In this document: positions 9,873-18,800 of the stretch, piece after piece | Position numbering within the stretch: the first letter of the stretch is position 1 | Layout: every line of letters begins with the position of its first letter | NCBI GenBank assembly: GCA_963783095.1 | Contig: CAWAMR010000014.1 | Coordinates: 248,001-312,000, forward strand | DNA length: 64,000 nucleotides | Source: CAWAMR01 sp963783095 | GTDB taxonomy: Bacteria; Planctomycetota; Planctomycetia; Gemmatales; Gemmataceae | Direction of reading: 5' to 3' | The notes under the pieces: generated by a model | The model's input: only the letters and a program-made list of their open reading frames with translations | What the model was told of the DNA's origin: nothing | The model's database searches: none | Position numbers and translations under genes: made by a program

Positions 9873-10606
9873 GCCAGTTTTTGTAGCAATTTGTAGCGTC
9901 TGCGCCCGAAGCTCGGGCCCTCATCTGAAAGTAACTTCGCCAGAATATCAAATCAATAATCGTTGGATTGAGGCGAAGTTTCTTGGAAGCACGACATTAT
10001 GAAATTTGTTCGATCAAATTTGCGATCCCTGGTGTACAGCCCAGTTTTTGTAGCAATTTGTAGCGTCTGCGCCGTTTCGGGCCCTCATCAGCAAAAACCT
10101 CGGCAATCCATCAAATCGATAAGCGTTTGATTGGCTCTTAGTTCTTGGAAGCACGACATTATGAAATTTGTTCGATCAAATTTGCGATCCCTGGTGTACA
10201 GGCCAATTTTTGTAGCAATTTGTAGCGTCTGCGCCCGATGCTCGGGCCCTCATCTGAAAGTAACTTCGCCAGAATATCAAATCAATAATCGTTGGATTGA
10301 GGCGAAGTTTCTTGGAAGCGTCTGCGCCAGTTTCGGGCCCTCATCAGCAAAAACTTCGCCAATCCATCAAATCGATAAGCGTTTGATTGGCTTTAGTTCT
10401 TGGAAGCACGACATTATGAAATTTGTTCGATCAAATTTGCGATCCCTGGTGTACAGGCCAATTTTTGTAGCAATTTGTAGCGTCTGCGCCCGTTTCGGGC
10501 CCTCATCAGCAAAAACTTCGCCAATCCATCAAATCGATAAGCGTTTGATTGTCTTTAGTTCTTGGAAGCACGACATTATGAAATTTGTTCGATCAAATTT
10601 GCGATC
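9873..10606. repeat. Tandem array of four three-hairpin composite repeat units
   Basis: Units start near 9873, 10039, 10201 and 10456. Each has (a) GTAGCAATTTGTAGCGTCTG followed by a GCCCG-loop-CGGGC stem, (b) a central hairpin of type A (stem AACTTCGCC/GGCGAAGTT) or type B (stem GCCAATC/GATTGGC), and (c) ACGACATTATG followed by an AAATTTG/CAAATTT hairpin and CCCTGGTGTACAGG. Unit 1 is type A, unit 2 type B, unit 3 A then B fused, unit 4 type B. Any reading frame across this block is a by-product of the repetition. It lies upstream of the MFS gene 5' end and of the promoter at 10678. Confidence 0.9.
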
Positions 10607-10677
10607 AGGATGTAATTTCCATGTGGCGATTTGTGGTCGCCCGACTTCTGTTCCGCATTTCTTGCAGATTATAAAAG

Positions 10678-10706
10678 TTGACAAAAATCCACTCTTTACT
10701 TATGCT
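10678..10706 (+). promoter_or_regulatory. Sigma-70-type promoter
   Basis: TTGACA (10678-10683), a 17-base spacer and TATGCT (10701-10706) make a near-consensus housekeeping promoter immediately after the repeat array. Transcription would start near 10713, about 570 bases before the PEGA protein start at 11282, so it either drives that gene through a long structured leader or makes a non-coding RNA. Confidence 0.6.
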
Positions 10707-10934
10707 AGTGTACACAATTTCAATTGTCAATCGCTGCCGGGTAATGAGTTGAAATTTCATTCCTTACCCTTTCAGTAGCATTGGCAGATTTGGGCATTCA
10801 ACACGGGCGATTGCAGCGTTCAAGCGTCGCTATGCGATTCGGGCCGTTAATGTGATATGTCGGCGTTGAAGGCCCAGCTGCCTTCAACCGACCGGTACGG
10901 GTGCACGCCATAGTTTGCGCTCATTGCGTCACTC

Positions 10935-11115
10935 AAGCGTCGCTACGCGACGCCAGCCGTTGGCCCGGATATATCCGGGCGTTAAAACGCCCGGCTACCT
11001 TCAACCAACCGCTACGCGGTGAACCGTACCGCGTAGCGGTTGGTTGAAGGTAGCCGGGTGTTTTAACACCCGGTAGTCGGAGGCCCGCGAGTTTGTGCGT
11101 CGCGTAGCGACGCTT
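10935..11115. repeat. Nested long inverted repeat
   Basis: Inner arms 10978-11019 and 11029-11070 pair over about 42 bases with only a few differences, several of them wobble-compatible (CTACCTTCAACCAACCGCTA in the left arm). Outer arms 10935-10952 and 11098-11115 (AAGCGTCGCTACGCGACG and its complement) enclose them, and CCCGGATATATCCGGG forms a further palindrome at 10964-10979. It lies in the untranslated region ahead of the PEGA gene. Confidence 0.9.
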
Positions 11116-11281
11116 GATCGCTCCAACGCGCAAACCATGTCGTGCATCCAACCGGTACGCGGTTCAGCAACTCGTCTCGACAGAATCACGACTTTCCGGC
11201 TATAGTTCTTCACTCCTCGATCCAACATCTTGACTCGTTCATCCGACGACCATTTCAACCCCTGACTTCCTGGGAACGAAT

Positions 11282-13027
11282 ATGCTTCGATCTCTATTTA
11301 TCGTTGGCGGACTGGCCGGCGCGTTCGGCATGGGCTATCTCCTGCAAGGTAGTCGAGATTCGTCGAAAACCAATGCGGTTCAAGTAACGGCCAACCGACA
11401 ATCCGCAGCTCCATCGGCCGCGGAGAATGCCGAACCTGCCGGCGACCCATCGTTAAAGCTGCCGGACAGACTGCCGGATGCGGATGGGGTCACATTTGAT
11501 GCGTCGTTTCAAGCGATTAAGGGCCATTATAAAGAGTTGGCAAAACCTCTGATTCCGGCGGCGGACAAATCTCTCCCGTTACCTCCGTTAGTGCCCATTC
11601 CGGATTGGCCCCAGGAACCGAAAAAATTGCCCGAAGAAGTCAGCGGCCCGATGTTGCCGCCGGTTCCGGCGAGGAACGCGGATAACAAAGTTGAAGGACC
11701 GCCGAAAAAGGCCGATATGAAGCTTGTTCAGATTGAAGCAAACGACCCACCCATTCCACCCTTTGCGGTGGACCGTGGGAAAACAGAACCGTTCGCGGCC
11801 GAACCGGCAATTACAACCACGAAGCCGGCATCACCTCCCATGAGCGCCCGAACCGCCGTTCGCTTCGCGGATCCCGAGGGAATGAAGGTCTCTTGGTATG
11901 GTCCGCATGGCTGGAACGACATCCCGTTGACAACGAAAGCTTGCTACAACTTCCTTCAAGGCGGGATTTATCGTCTCAAGTTGAGTCAGATCCCGAACAA
12001 GCCTGATGATCCCCATGTGGCGAGACGAACCAGCGACGGCAAAGAAATAGTCCGTCCTGACCTCGGTCCACTTTTTCCGACCCTGGAGGTTATGCCCACC
12101 ACCCCGAAAATTGCAACCTTCCTCGCGCATTGTTCGGTGTCGGTTTCATTTTCGAATGCCGATCTCCAGCAGGTTAGTGCAGGGACTTTCCTGGTGAAAG
12201 TTATTTATCTGCCGAATCCGGAAAATAAAGATTCCGACCTGGTCGGAACTCCCGAGGAACTGGCTTCAACTCGTCTTAAACCCGGAATGGACCCGATCAC
12301 CGAAGCCAAGAAACGCGGCGAAGTTTTATTGATTGTCCGAATGGGCAATATCAACCTCGAGAACCCCACCTCGCCCCCGATGGAGGCCGGCCTTTCTGAA
12401 GCGGAAGTGGAACGGAAAATGACGATTGTCACCGATCCGCCTGGGTCCAAGGTCACGATCAATGGCAAGGAAATTGGGTTTTCTCCCCTCAATTTCAGCC
12501 TCATCTATTATGGCAAATACCACATTAAGTTGCAAAAGGACGGCTACCAAACCCGCGTGATTGAAGAACGTATTGCAGCGCCGATTGACGAGAATCCACC
12601 GCTCAACATCCTGGCGAAGAACATTTTCATTCACGACAAACATTTGTTGAAATATACTCTCGATCCCTTACCGCTGGCAAGACCTTGTGTGATCGGCCAA
12701 TCTATCAACGCACTACCTCACCCGTTGGAACGTGAGCCGACAGTTCCGGTACAGGCAGCACGAATCGTTTCAGGTGATGATGGGCAAAGGTATGTCGTTC
12801 AAGGAGGCGTGGCGTTCCCGATAGCAGGTTCTCAATCGGGAACGATGGCGATACCTTGCGCGATCAGCCAGTCACCGGACGCTGGGCCGCGGAATGGTCG
12901 CGCCCATTGGCCAACGGAACAATTGCCGATGCCGCGCGAAGCATCGGCAATTCCCGAACTTGCTCCGATGCCGCGAGAAATCGATTACAAAGCGATCTTC
13001 TCCTTTTGGCTTGGCTTTTTCCAATAA
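11282..13027 (+). CDS. Membrane-anchored proline-rich protein with PEGA domain
   Basis: 581 aa, intact. An N-terminal hydrophobic stretch (FIVGGLAGAFGMGYLLQGS) is an uncleaved anchor or signal peptide. A long proline-rich region (about 45-190) follows. Near 200-350 is a predicted beta-rich domain starting VRFADPEGMKVSWYGPHGW. Residues about 378-432 (TIVTDPPGSKVTINGKEIG, then SLIYYGKYHIKLQKDGY) match the PEGA domain found in surface and S-layer-associated proteins. The C-terminus is again proline-rich. Function unknown; exposure on the outer side of the membrane is likely. A possible promoter lies 570 bases upstream. Confidence 0.75.
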   Translation: MLRSLFIVGGLAGAFGMGYLLQGSRDSSKTNAVQVTANRQSAAPSAAENAEPAGDPSLKLPDRLPDADGVTFDASFQAIKGHYKELAKPLIPAADKSLPLPPLVPIPDWPQEPKKLPEEVSGPMLPPVPARNADNKVEGPPKKADMKLVQIEANDPPIPPFAVDRGKTEPFAAEPAITTTKPASPPMSARTAVRFADPEGMKVSWYGPHGWNDIPLTTKACYNFLQGGIYRLKLSQIPNKPDDPHVARRTSDGKEIVRPDLGPLFPTLEVMPTTPKIATFLAHCSVSVSFSNADLQQVSAGTFLVKVIYLPNPENKDSDLVGTPEELASTRLKPGMDPITEAKKRGEVLLIVRMGNINLENPTSPPMEAGLSEAEVERKMTIVTDPPGSKVTINGKEIGFSPLNFSLIYYGKYHIKLQKDGYQTRVIEERIAAPIDENPPLNILAKNIFIHDKHLLKYTLDPLPLARPCVIGQSINALPHPLEREPTVPVQAARIVSGDDGQRYVVQGGVAFPIAGSQSGTMAIPCAISQSPDAGPRNGRAHWPTEQLPMPREASAIPELAPMPREIDYKAIFSFWLGFFQ

Positions 13028-13123
13028 TTGGCATACTCGGAGCCGAGCGCAGACAACGAGCCGGAAGCGTAAGTTTTGAAGTTGGCGCTCTGAAGCAATG
13101 GGAGGCGCATTGGCGCAGCCGTT

Positions 13124-13200
13124 TGGTAGCCCGACGCGTGAGCGAGGGAAGGACTTCCAGCGAATTGGAGGTCAACCCTTGCTTACGCGTCGGGCTACCA
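13124..13200. repeat. 25-bp-arm inverted repeat
   Basis: Arms 13124-13148 (TGGTAGCCCGACGCGTGAGC plus GAGGG) and 13176-13200 are reverse complements with a couple of G-T-type differences, separated by 27 bases. The placement between genes resembles the other long inverted repeats of the window. Confidence 0.85.
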
Positions 13201-13204
13201 GTCT

Positions 13205-13236
13205 GAACTTGGAACTTGGAACTTGGAACTTGGAAC
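13205..13236. repeat. Short tandem repeat GGAACTT x4
   Basis: Four to five consecutive copies of the 7-mer GGAACTT directly after the inverted repeat. Confidence 0.9.
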
Positions 13237-13363
13237 TGCGTTGCACTGGACACATGGTGGGTGAGTACAATCAACATATCTGCAAAACGACTTTCGATTC
13301 TTTCATCATCATTCCCGAAGTCGTTTTGAGTCGGCCTTATTCATTTCTCATTCACGTTCTGAG

Positions 13364-14291
13364 GTGTCTGTCATGTTTCAGTTTTCCGGTCTCATTGCCC
13401 GCGAATTGCTGATGTGTCTGCTGAAGTCGATCCCCTTCGACTCGGTCAGCAGGGTCTTCGATTTCTGCAACAACATCGCACAAAGCAATCAAGCCCGCCG
13501 GCAACAGCAGAGGCTCTCGCAAATCGAAGATCGCCTCGAAGAGCAGGATTACCTGTTCTCCAAAGTCCTGAATCTGCTCGAAGGACTGCAAAACCCGATG
13601 ATGGGATCCCATCACATGGATCTGGCCATCGAAAGCATGCGGGAGATGAAAGAAGATCATCCCATGCCGCTTTTCGAAGGGATGTTCGATTCCCACCCGC
13701 GCTGGAACCATCTCAAGTCGGACCCCGGCTTTTATGGCGCAAGAGTGCTCGGCACGGGCGAACGCATCGACCCGCACAACTTCCAGATCCTGCTGCATTT
13801 GGACCAGATCCGCGTCCTGGAAATCTCGCCCTATCTGTTTGGCCAGCTCTTCGGCGATCACACTTTGGTACGGACCAGGCCGCAAATCACCGCCACCACC
13901 GACATCTGGGCGGTTCATGGCGGCATGAAGTCTCGTCGCGGCGGGAAAGAGGTTCTGAACGTGAGCCTGCGCTACGAGGATTTGTCGGATGAGTCCTTGC
14001 GCGAACAAACGCTGCGCTGGATCGCTCAAAAGCAGCCTTGCCTGTTTTGCGGGAGAATCGGCGCTCCTCTGGCAAGATGCTTGAAAAGGGACTGTTTCGC
14101 GGTCACTTGCCGGCACTGTATCACAACGAACGCCGGCGAATTGCGGAAGAACCGATTCTGCTTTCGCTGTGGAACTGCGCTGGCCGGCAGAACACGACAT
14201 TGCCTGGTTCCGTCCCGGCGGCGACCTGCTTGCACATCTCATGAAGCAACTCGTCGCGGCAGGCTCGCGACCTGTCATGAGCGCGAAGTAG
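13364..14291 (+). CDS. Unknown protein with N-terminal coiled coil, two frameshifts
   Basis: The N-terminus MSVMFQFSGLIARELLMCLL is hydrophobic, followed by a coiled coil near residues 40-75 (ARRQQQRLSQIEDRLEEQDY). A globular region contains FEGMFDSHPRWNHLKSDPGF and TTDIWAVHGG. The frame shifts near 14030 (to SGKMLEKGLFRGHLPALYHN) and near 14170 (to ELRWPAEHDIAWFRPGGDLL), ending MSAK at 14291. This gives about 305 aa. I do not recognise the family. It precedes nuoN by about 85 bases, but nothing suggests a role in complex I. Confidence 0.5.
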
Positions 14292-14376
14292 ACAACACGA
14301 ATGTGTCCGCTCACGGTCCATTTCATAAGACAAGGGGAGTCCCGCGCTGCCGTTTTCCCTTGCGGACTCTCCGGTT

Positions 14377-16008
14377 ATGTTTCCTACCTCTGCTCTCGTC
14401 CAGCATTTGCAAGCCGATCTCCAGCGCGATCTTGTCGCGTTTTTGCCGGAATTGATCCTGTGCGGGGCCATCGTCGGCTCGCTTTTGCTGCGCCTTTTCT
14501 CATCGCTCAAGCACCTTCATCTGGGCTATTTTGCTCTGGTTTGCTCCGTGTTGGCATTGATTGTTGCCTTCGCACAATGGTTGGGAAGCAATGCCTTTGA
14601 CCCGCGCTTCGACGCCGGTTCCACCTCGCTGCAACTTTTCACCGGTCTACTGGTTTACGATTCCTTCGCGATTTACGTCCGGCTCTTTCTCCTGCTATTC
14701 CTGACCTTGGCGCTTTGGCTCACCTTGTTGACCGGTATTCCCGACCGCGACGATTCCGCCGATTTCTCGATACTTTTGCTCGGCAGCACGCTCGGCATGA
14801 TGATGATGGCTTCGGCGAATCACCTGCTCATGGTTTTCATCGCCGTCGAGATGGCCAGTGTTCCGAGCTATGCTCTTGCCGGTTTTCTCAAAGGAAAACG
14901 CCAGGGCAGCGAGGCCGCTCTCAAGTATGTCATCTACGGAGCGAGCGCTTCGGGAATCATGCTCTATGGAATCAGCCTGCTGGCAGGCAAGTTCGGCACC
15001 GGCTATCTGCCCGATCTGGCGCTCGGTTACACGGCCGACATGAAGGCCGGCGGCCTGGATGCCGTTCTCCTTGCGGGAACGCTGTTCATTCTCATTGGTT
15101 TGGGCTTCAAACTTGCCGCAGTGCCATTTCATTTCTGGTGCCCGGACGTCTTTGAAGGCGCTGCCGCCGAGGTTGCTGGTTTCTTGTCGGTGGCCTCCAA
15201 GGGCGCAGCGCTGGCACTCACCGCTCGTTTACTCTTGTCTCTTACCGAGAAGCCGGAGATGAGAGTTTTGCTTTCCAGCTCCATCGGTCTGGTTCTGGCC
15301 GTGTTGGCAGCGCTGACCGCGACTCTTGGGAACCTCGCTGCTTTAGGACAGACGAATCTGAAAAGGCTCCTCGCTTATTCCACCATCGCCCACGCCGGCT
15401 ACATGATGATGGCGCTGGTTGCTTTGACCCCTTCCGCCGTGGGAGCGATTCTCTTTTACCTGATCGCGTATTTGTTGATGAATCTGGGTGCCTTTGCGGT
15501 GGTGGCGTTCCTGCGCAACCTGACCGGTTCTGAAGAGTTATCGAGTTTCAGCGGCTTGATTCAGCGCGCGCCGATACTCGTCGTCACCCTGTCGATTTTT
15601 CTGTTGAGTTTGCTTGGATTGCCGCCCCTGGCCGGATTCGCGGCGAAATTCCAGATTTTTGCGTCGATTTACGAAACGGCGATGTTCTATCGCCGGGACT
15701 TTCTCATGATGAGTTACGTTTTTGACGGCTTACTGATCGTTGCAGCGATCAACACCGTTATCAGTGCGGCATACTACCTCAAGATTTTGCGAGTGATGGT
15801 TTTGGATGCGCCGCCGGAAAACGTTCCTGTGTTGCGGGTTGGGCCGGGTGCAGCGGTCTTGACCTCACTACTGTCGGTTGGGGTTGTGATCGTCGGACTG
15901 GCCTGGAATCCGTTAACCCGGGCGACGAATTACAGCATGGCTTCATTCACTCCAACGAAACCGTCCGGGTCGATTCGCACCTCCGATGCAAAGGGAATAA
16001 CTCCGTGA
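14377..16008 (+). CDS. nuoN: NADH-quinone oxidoreductase subunit N
   Basis: 543 aa with about 14 membrane helices, a proton-pumping antiporter-like subunit of complex I. Recognisable blocks are MVFIAVEMASVPSYALAGFL (essential Glu), GSEAALKYVIYGASASGIML with the conserved Lys, and the helix stretch GLGFKLAAVPFHFWCPDVFE, then LAYSTIAHAGYMMMALV. It is intact. The other nuo subunits must lie upstream of this window or elsewhere; here nuoN follows an unknown gene, so the usual nuoA-N order is not visible. Its stop overlaps the next start (TGATG at 16006-16010). Confidence 0.95.
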   Translation: MFPTSALVQHLQADLQRDLVAFLPELILCGAIVGSLLLRLFSSLKHLHLGYFALVCSVLALIVAFAQWLGSNAFDPRFDAGSTSLQLFTGLLVYDSFAIYVRLFLLLFLTLALWLTLLTGIPDRDDSADFSILLLGSTLGMMMMASANHLLMVFIAVEMASVPSYALAGFLKGKRQGSEAALKYVIYGASASGIMLYGISLLAGKFGTGYLPDLALGYTADMKAGGLDAVLLAGTLFILIGLGFKLAAVPFHFWCPDVFEGAAAEVAGFLSVASKGAALALTARLLLSLTEKPEMRVLLSSSIGLVLAVLAALTATLGNLAALGQTNLKRLLAYSTIAHAGYMMMALVALTPSAVGAILFYLIAYLLMNLGAFAVVAFLRNLTGSEELSSFSGLIQRAPILVVTLSIFLLSLLGLPPLAGFAAKFQIFASIYETAMFYRRDFLMMSYVFDGLLIVAAINTVISAAYYLKILRVMVLDAPPENVPVLRVGPGAAVLTSLLSVGVVIVGLAWNPLTRATNYSMASFTPTKPSGSIRTSDAKGITP

Positions 16009-16421
16009 TGGATTCTGCCAGTCAACGCCGTTTGCAGGAGATTTTCCGCAGGGAAAGTCGATCGTTCCTGCAGTACATTCACGAGACGACCCCCTGGTCG
16101 CTTCCAAAAGATAAACCCCTCGTGGCGAAGATGCACCAGCTTGCCACCGAGGAATTGACCGCGCTCGAAGCGTTCTCGCAATGGCTGGATACCCAGCGCA
16201 TTGCTCTACCTTATCTCGGTGCGTTCTCGACGGGATTTACTTCCTTCAATTTTGTAAGCATTCGGACGCTGTTGCGTGAAGTCATTCCCCGGCAACGCAA
16301 GGAACTGGCACAACTGGAACAAGATGCCGGGGCCTTGACGGGTGAGGCGCAAACGACGGTGAATGGACTGGTCGAGATGAATCGCAAACATCTGTCGGAA
16401 TTGACGGCGATCGGGGCGTAG
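16008..16421 (+). CDS. Small helical protein, ferritin-like size, unknown
   Basis: 137 aa, mostly helical (FRRESRSFLQYIHETTPW, then KMHQLATEELTALEAFSQWL). The ATG at 16008 overlaps the nuoN stop; a GTG at 16005 is the alternative. Length and spaced Glu/His residues recall four-helix bundles such as ferritin-like or DinB-like proteins, but a full metal-binding motif is not evident. Likely co-translated with nuoN and followed 18 bases later by tatD. Confidence 0.6.
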   Translation: MDSASQRRLQEIFRRESRSFLQYIHETTPWSLPKDKPLVAKMHQLATEELTALEAFSQWLDTQRIALPYLGAFSTGFTSFNFVSIRTLLREVIPRQRKELAQLEQDAGALTGEAQTTVNGLVEMNRKHLSELTAIGA

Positions 16422-16439
16422 TGAAATCCAGGGTCAATC

Positions 16440-17219
16440 ATGATCGATACCCACGCTCATCTCGACGACGATCGCTTCCGCGATGACTTGCCTGCTGTGT
16501 TGGAGCGGGCCGTCGCCGCCGGGATGGAGCAAATTCTCACCATCGGCATCGATGTTGCTACGAGCCGGGCTGCGGTGCAACTGGCTTCGACCTATCCGCT
16601 CCTGCGTGCCGTTGTCGGGATTCAGCCGAACCATGTCGCCGACGCCGCTCCCGGCGACTGGGAAGCGATCCTCGAACTCGTCAAGCATCCTATAGTGGTC
16701 GGCATTGGTGAAACGGGATTGGATCGCTACTGGGATTGCGCACCGTTTCCTCTGCAGGAAGAATATTTTCTGCGCCATCTCGAATTGGCCCGATCCCTCG
16801 ATCACCCGGTCGTCATCCACTGTCGCGAGGCCGAAGCCGATGTCGTCAAAATGCTTCGGAATCAATTCGATCAGCACGGCTCCCTTCGTGGTGTGATGCA
16901 CTCGTTTTGCGGCGATGTTGCTACCGCGAAGGCATGCCTGGACATGGGGTTGCACATCTCCTTCGCGGGAATGGTAACTTTCAAAAATAACCAGGCGTTA
17001 CGTCAGGTTGCCGCAACGATCCCGCCGGAAAGATTGCTCATCGAAACGGATAGTCCCTATCTGGCCCCGATGCCGCATCGTGGGAAGCGTAATGAACCTG
17101 CCTTTGTGGCACACACTGCGGCATGCTTGGCGGAGGTGCTGACCGTGACCAAAGAAGCCATTATCGAACAGACGACTCGGAATGCGAATGTATTGTTCAG
17201 ATTAGCTAAGCACCAATAG
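16440..17219 (+). CDS. tatD: TatD family metal-dependent deoxyribonuclease
   Basis: 259 aa TIM-barrel hydrolase, typical length. Metal ligands are visible in order: IDTHAHLDDD at the N-terminus (HxH), VVGIGETGLDRYWD (Glu), VIHCREAEADV (His), GVMHSFCGDVA (His) and IETDSPYLAPMP (Asp). Family members cut DNA 3'-5' and act in DNA repair or degradation; the name is historical. Intact. Probably co-transcribed with nuoN and the small helical gene. Confidence 0.93.
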   Translation: MIDTHAHLDDDRFRDDLPAVLERAVAAGMEQILTIGIDVATSRAAVQLASTYPLLRAVVGIQPNHVADAAPGDWEAILELVKHPIVVGIGETGLDRYWDCAPFPLQEEYFLRHLELARSLDHPVVIHCREAEADVVKMLRNQFDQHGSLRGVMHSFCGDVATAKACLDMGLHISFAGMVTFKNNQALRQVAATIPPERLLIETDSPYLAPMPHRGKRNEPAFVAHTAACLAEVLTVTKEAIIEQTTRNANVLFRLAKHQ

Positions 17220-17300
17220 CAGCAATGCGAGCCCGAATTGAGACCAGCTTTCTTCCGATAAAATGTTCAAGCATACTCCTTACGCTCGGGCGCTGACTGG

Positions 17301-18740
17301 TTACTTCTCCAGGCGCATCACCACGAAAACCGGTTCATCGCTCGACAGTTCCACTTGCGTCATTCCGCTGTCGCAACTCGTTTGGCTCAGAGCCAATGCG
17401 ATCCGTCTGCGTGCATGATCCACGCTCAGTACCACGCAGGAGACTTTTTGCCCCTTCTGAAGCACCTCACTGGGATGACTTATTTTATGCAATTGGCCCA
17501 TATCTCTGACGTGGACCAAGCCGTCGATTCCTTCCTCGATCTCGATGAAAGCGCCGTAGGTGGTCAAAATGCGAACACTCCCTGTTATGACGGTACCCGG
17601 CAGATATCGCTCGGGAATCCTCTCCCACGGATTGTCCTGGCATTGCCGTATTCCCAAAGCGATTTCCTTTTTCTCGCGATTGATGTTCAATACCTGAATT
17701 TCGAGTTCTTGACCCATCGCTACCACTTCTTTGGGGTCGTTAATCCGTAGGGTCCAGGACATTTCCGAAATGTGAACCAAGCCTACGATCCCGGACTCCA
17801 ATCTCACCCATACACCAAAACTAACGATATCGACTACTTTGGCACGGTGTCGACTCCCAATGGGGTATTTGGCCTCGATGGACTGCCAGGGGTTGGCGGT
17901 TTTTTGCTTCAATCCCAGAGCGATTCTCTCCCGTTCCTTGTCCACCGAGATGACGAAGACCTCCAGTTCCTCGTCGATCTTCACCAGTTCATGAGGATTT
18001 TTCACCCGATGCCATGCCATGTCGGTGATATGCAGCACTCCGTCCAGGCCACCCAGATCGACGAATGCGCCAAACTCGGCGATATTCTTGACAACCCCCT
18101 TGCGAATCTGTCCCGGTTCGATCTCCCGAAGCAGATTGGACTTGAACATCAGACGCCCTTGCTCGATCAGTTTTCGCCGACTAACGACGACGGTTTGGGA
18201 TTCTCCATCAATCTTGACGATCTTACACTCGATGTGTCGGTTGACATAAGCCCCGATATCAGCTGGTCGGCGGATATCAATTTGGCTGGCAGGCAGGAAG
18301 ACATTGATGCCGATGTTCACGAGCAGGCCACCCTTGATCTTGCGTGTGACCAAGCCCGTCACTGCATCGCCCTCCTTGTATTTGGCGAGAAACGCCAGCC
18401 AATCAGTTTGACGTTTGGCTTTGCGATAGCTCGGCGAGACGACCCCATCTCTGGTTTCGAGCAAGACCGGGATTTTATCGCCGACGTGCGGAAGGTTTAG
18501 CAGCGAGCCACCATCGCGCCATTCGTTAATGTTGATGATCCCCAAGTTCCTTGAGCCGATATCGACCATGACCTCGTCGCCGCGAATCTCGCGGACGATG
18601 CCTTCGACGATCTCATTAATTTGGGAATGAATGGTTTGATATTCGGGGTGGATGATGATTGCAGGGTCTGAGTGCGTTTCGAGTTCTTGCTGGGCGATGT
18701 TGGAGACATCGGATTGGTGGAGAAGTTTTTTCTTGATCAT
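17301..18740 (-). CDS. rpsA: Ribosomal protein S1-type, five S1 domains
   Basis: 479 aa. Five S1 RNA-binding repeats lie near residues 44-110, 122-190, 208-278, 292-365 and 380-450. Clear copies are GQIRKGVVKNIAEFGAFVDL followed by GGLDGVLHITDMAW, and GTVITGSVRILTTYGAFIEI followed by EGIDGLVHVRDM. In the ribosome S1 delivers structured mRNA to the 30S subunit. E. coli S1 has six repeats; shorter forms occur in many phyla. The start MIKKKLLHQSD at 18740 has no good Shine-Dalgarno sequence, which is usual for this gene. Confidence 0.9.
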   Translation of the reverse strand: MIKKKLLHQSDVSNIAQQELETHSDPAIIIHPEYQTIHSQINEIVEGIVREIRGDEVMVDIGSRNLGIININEWRDGGSLLNLPHVGDKIPVLLETRDGVVSPSYRKAKRQTDWLAFLAKYKEGDAVTGLVTRKIKGGLLVNIGINVFLPASQIDIRRPADIGAYVNRHIECKIVKIDGESQTVVVSRRKLIEQGRLMFKSNLLREIEPGQIRKGVVKNIAEFGAFVDLGGLDGVLHITDMAWHRVKNPHELVKIDEELEVFVISVDKERERIALGLKQKTANPWQSIEAKYPIGSRHRAKVVDIVSFGVWVRLESGIVGLVHISEMSWTLRINDPKEVVAMGQELEIQVLNINREKKEIALGIRQCQDNPWERIPERYLPGTVITGSVRILTTYGAFIEIEEGIDGLVHVRDMGQLHKISHPSEVLQKGQKVSCVVLSVDHARRRIALALSQTSCDSGMTQVELSSDEPVFVVMRLEK

Positions 18741-18800
18741 ATTAATAAGAGGAGTTTCGCTCAGTGCGGGTTCGGACTTGTTGTGGAAAAAACGAAGGAA

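Larger units (their letters stand above)
13028..13363. other. Intergenic region with a long inverted repeat and a 7-bp tandem repeat
   Basis: No gene is supported here. It holds the inverted repeat at 13124-13200 and the GGAACTT tandem repeat at 13205-13236. Confidence 0.7.

Noticed and set aside
9873..10606. Possible CRISPR array
   Set aside because: Units are 150-255 bases, differ in content and have no short unique spacers of even length; no cas genes nearby.
10131..10778. Long plus-strand open frame of about 215 codons
   Set aside because: It lies entirely across the repeat array and its translation repeats itself (KHDIMKFVRSNLRS); it has no start signal and ends in the promoter region.
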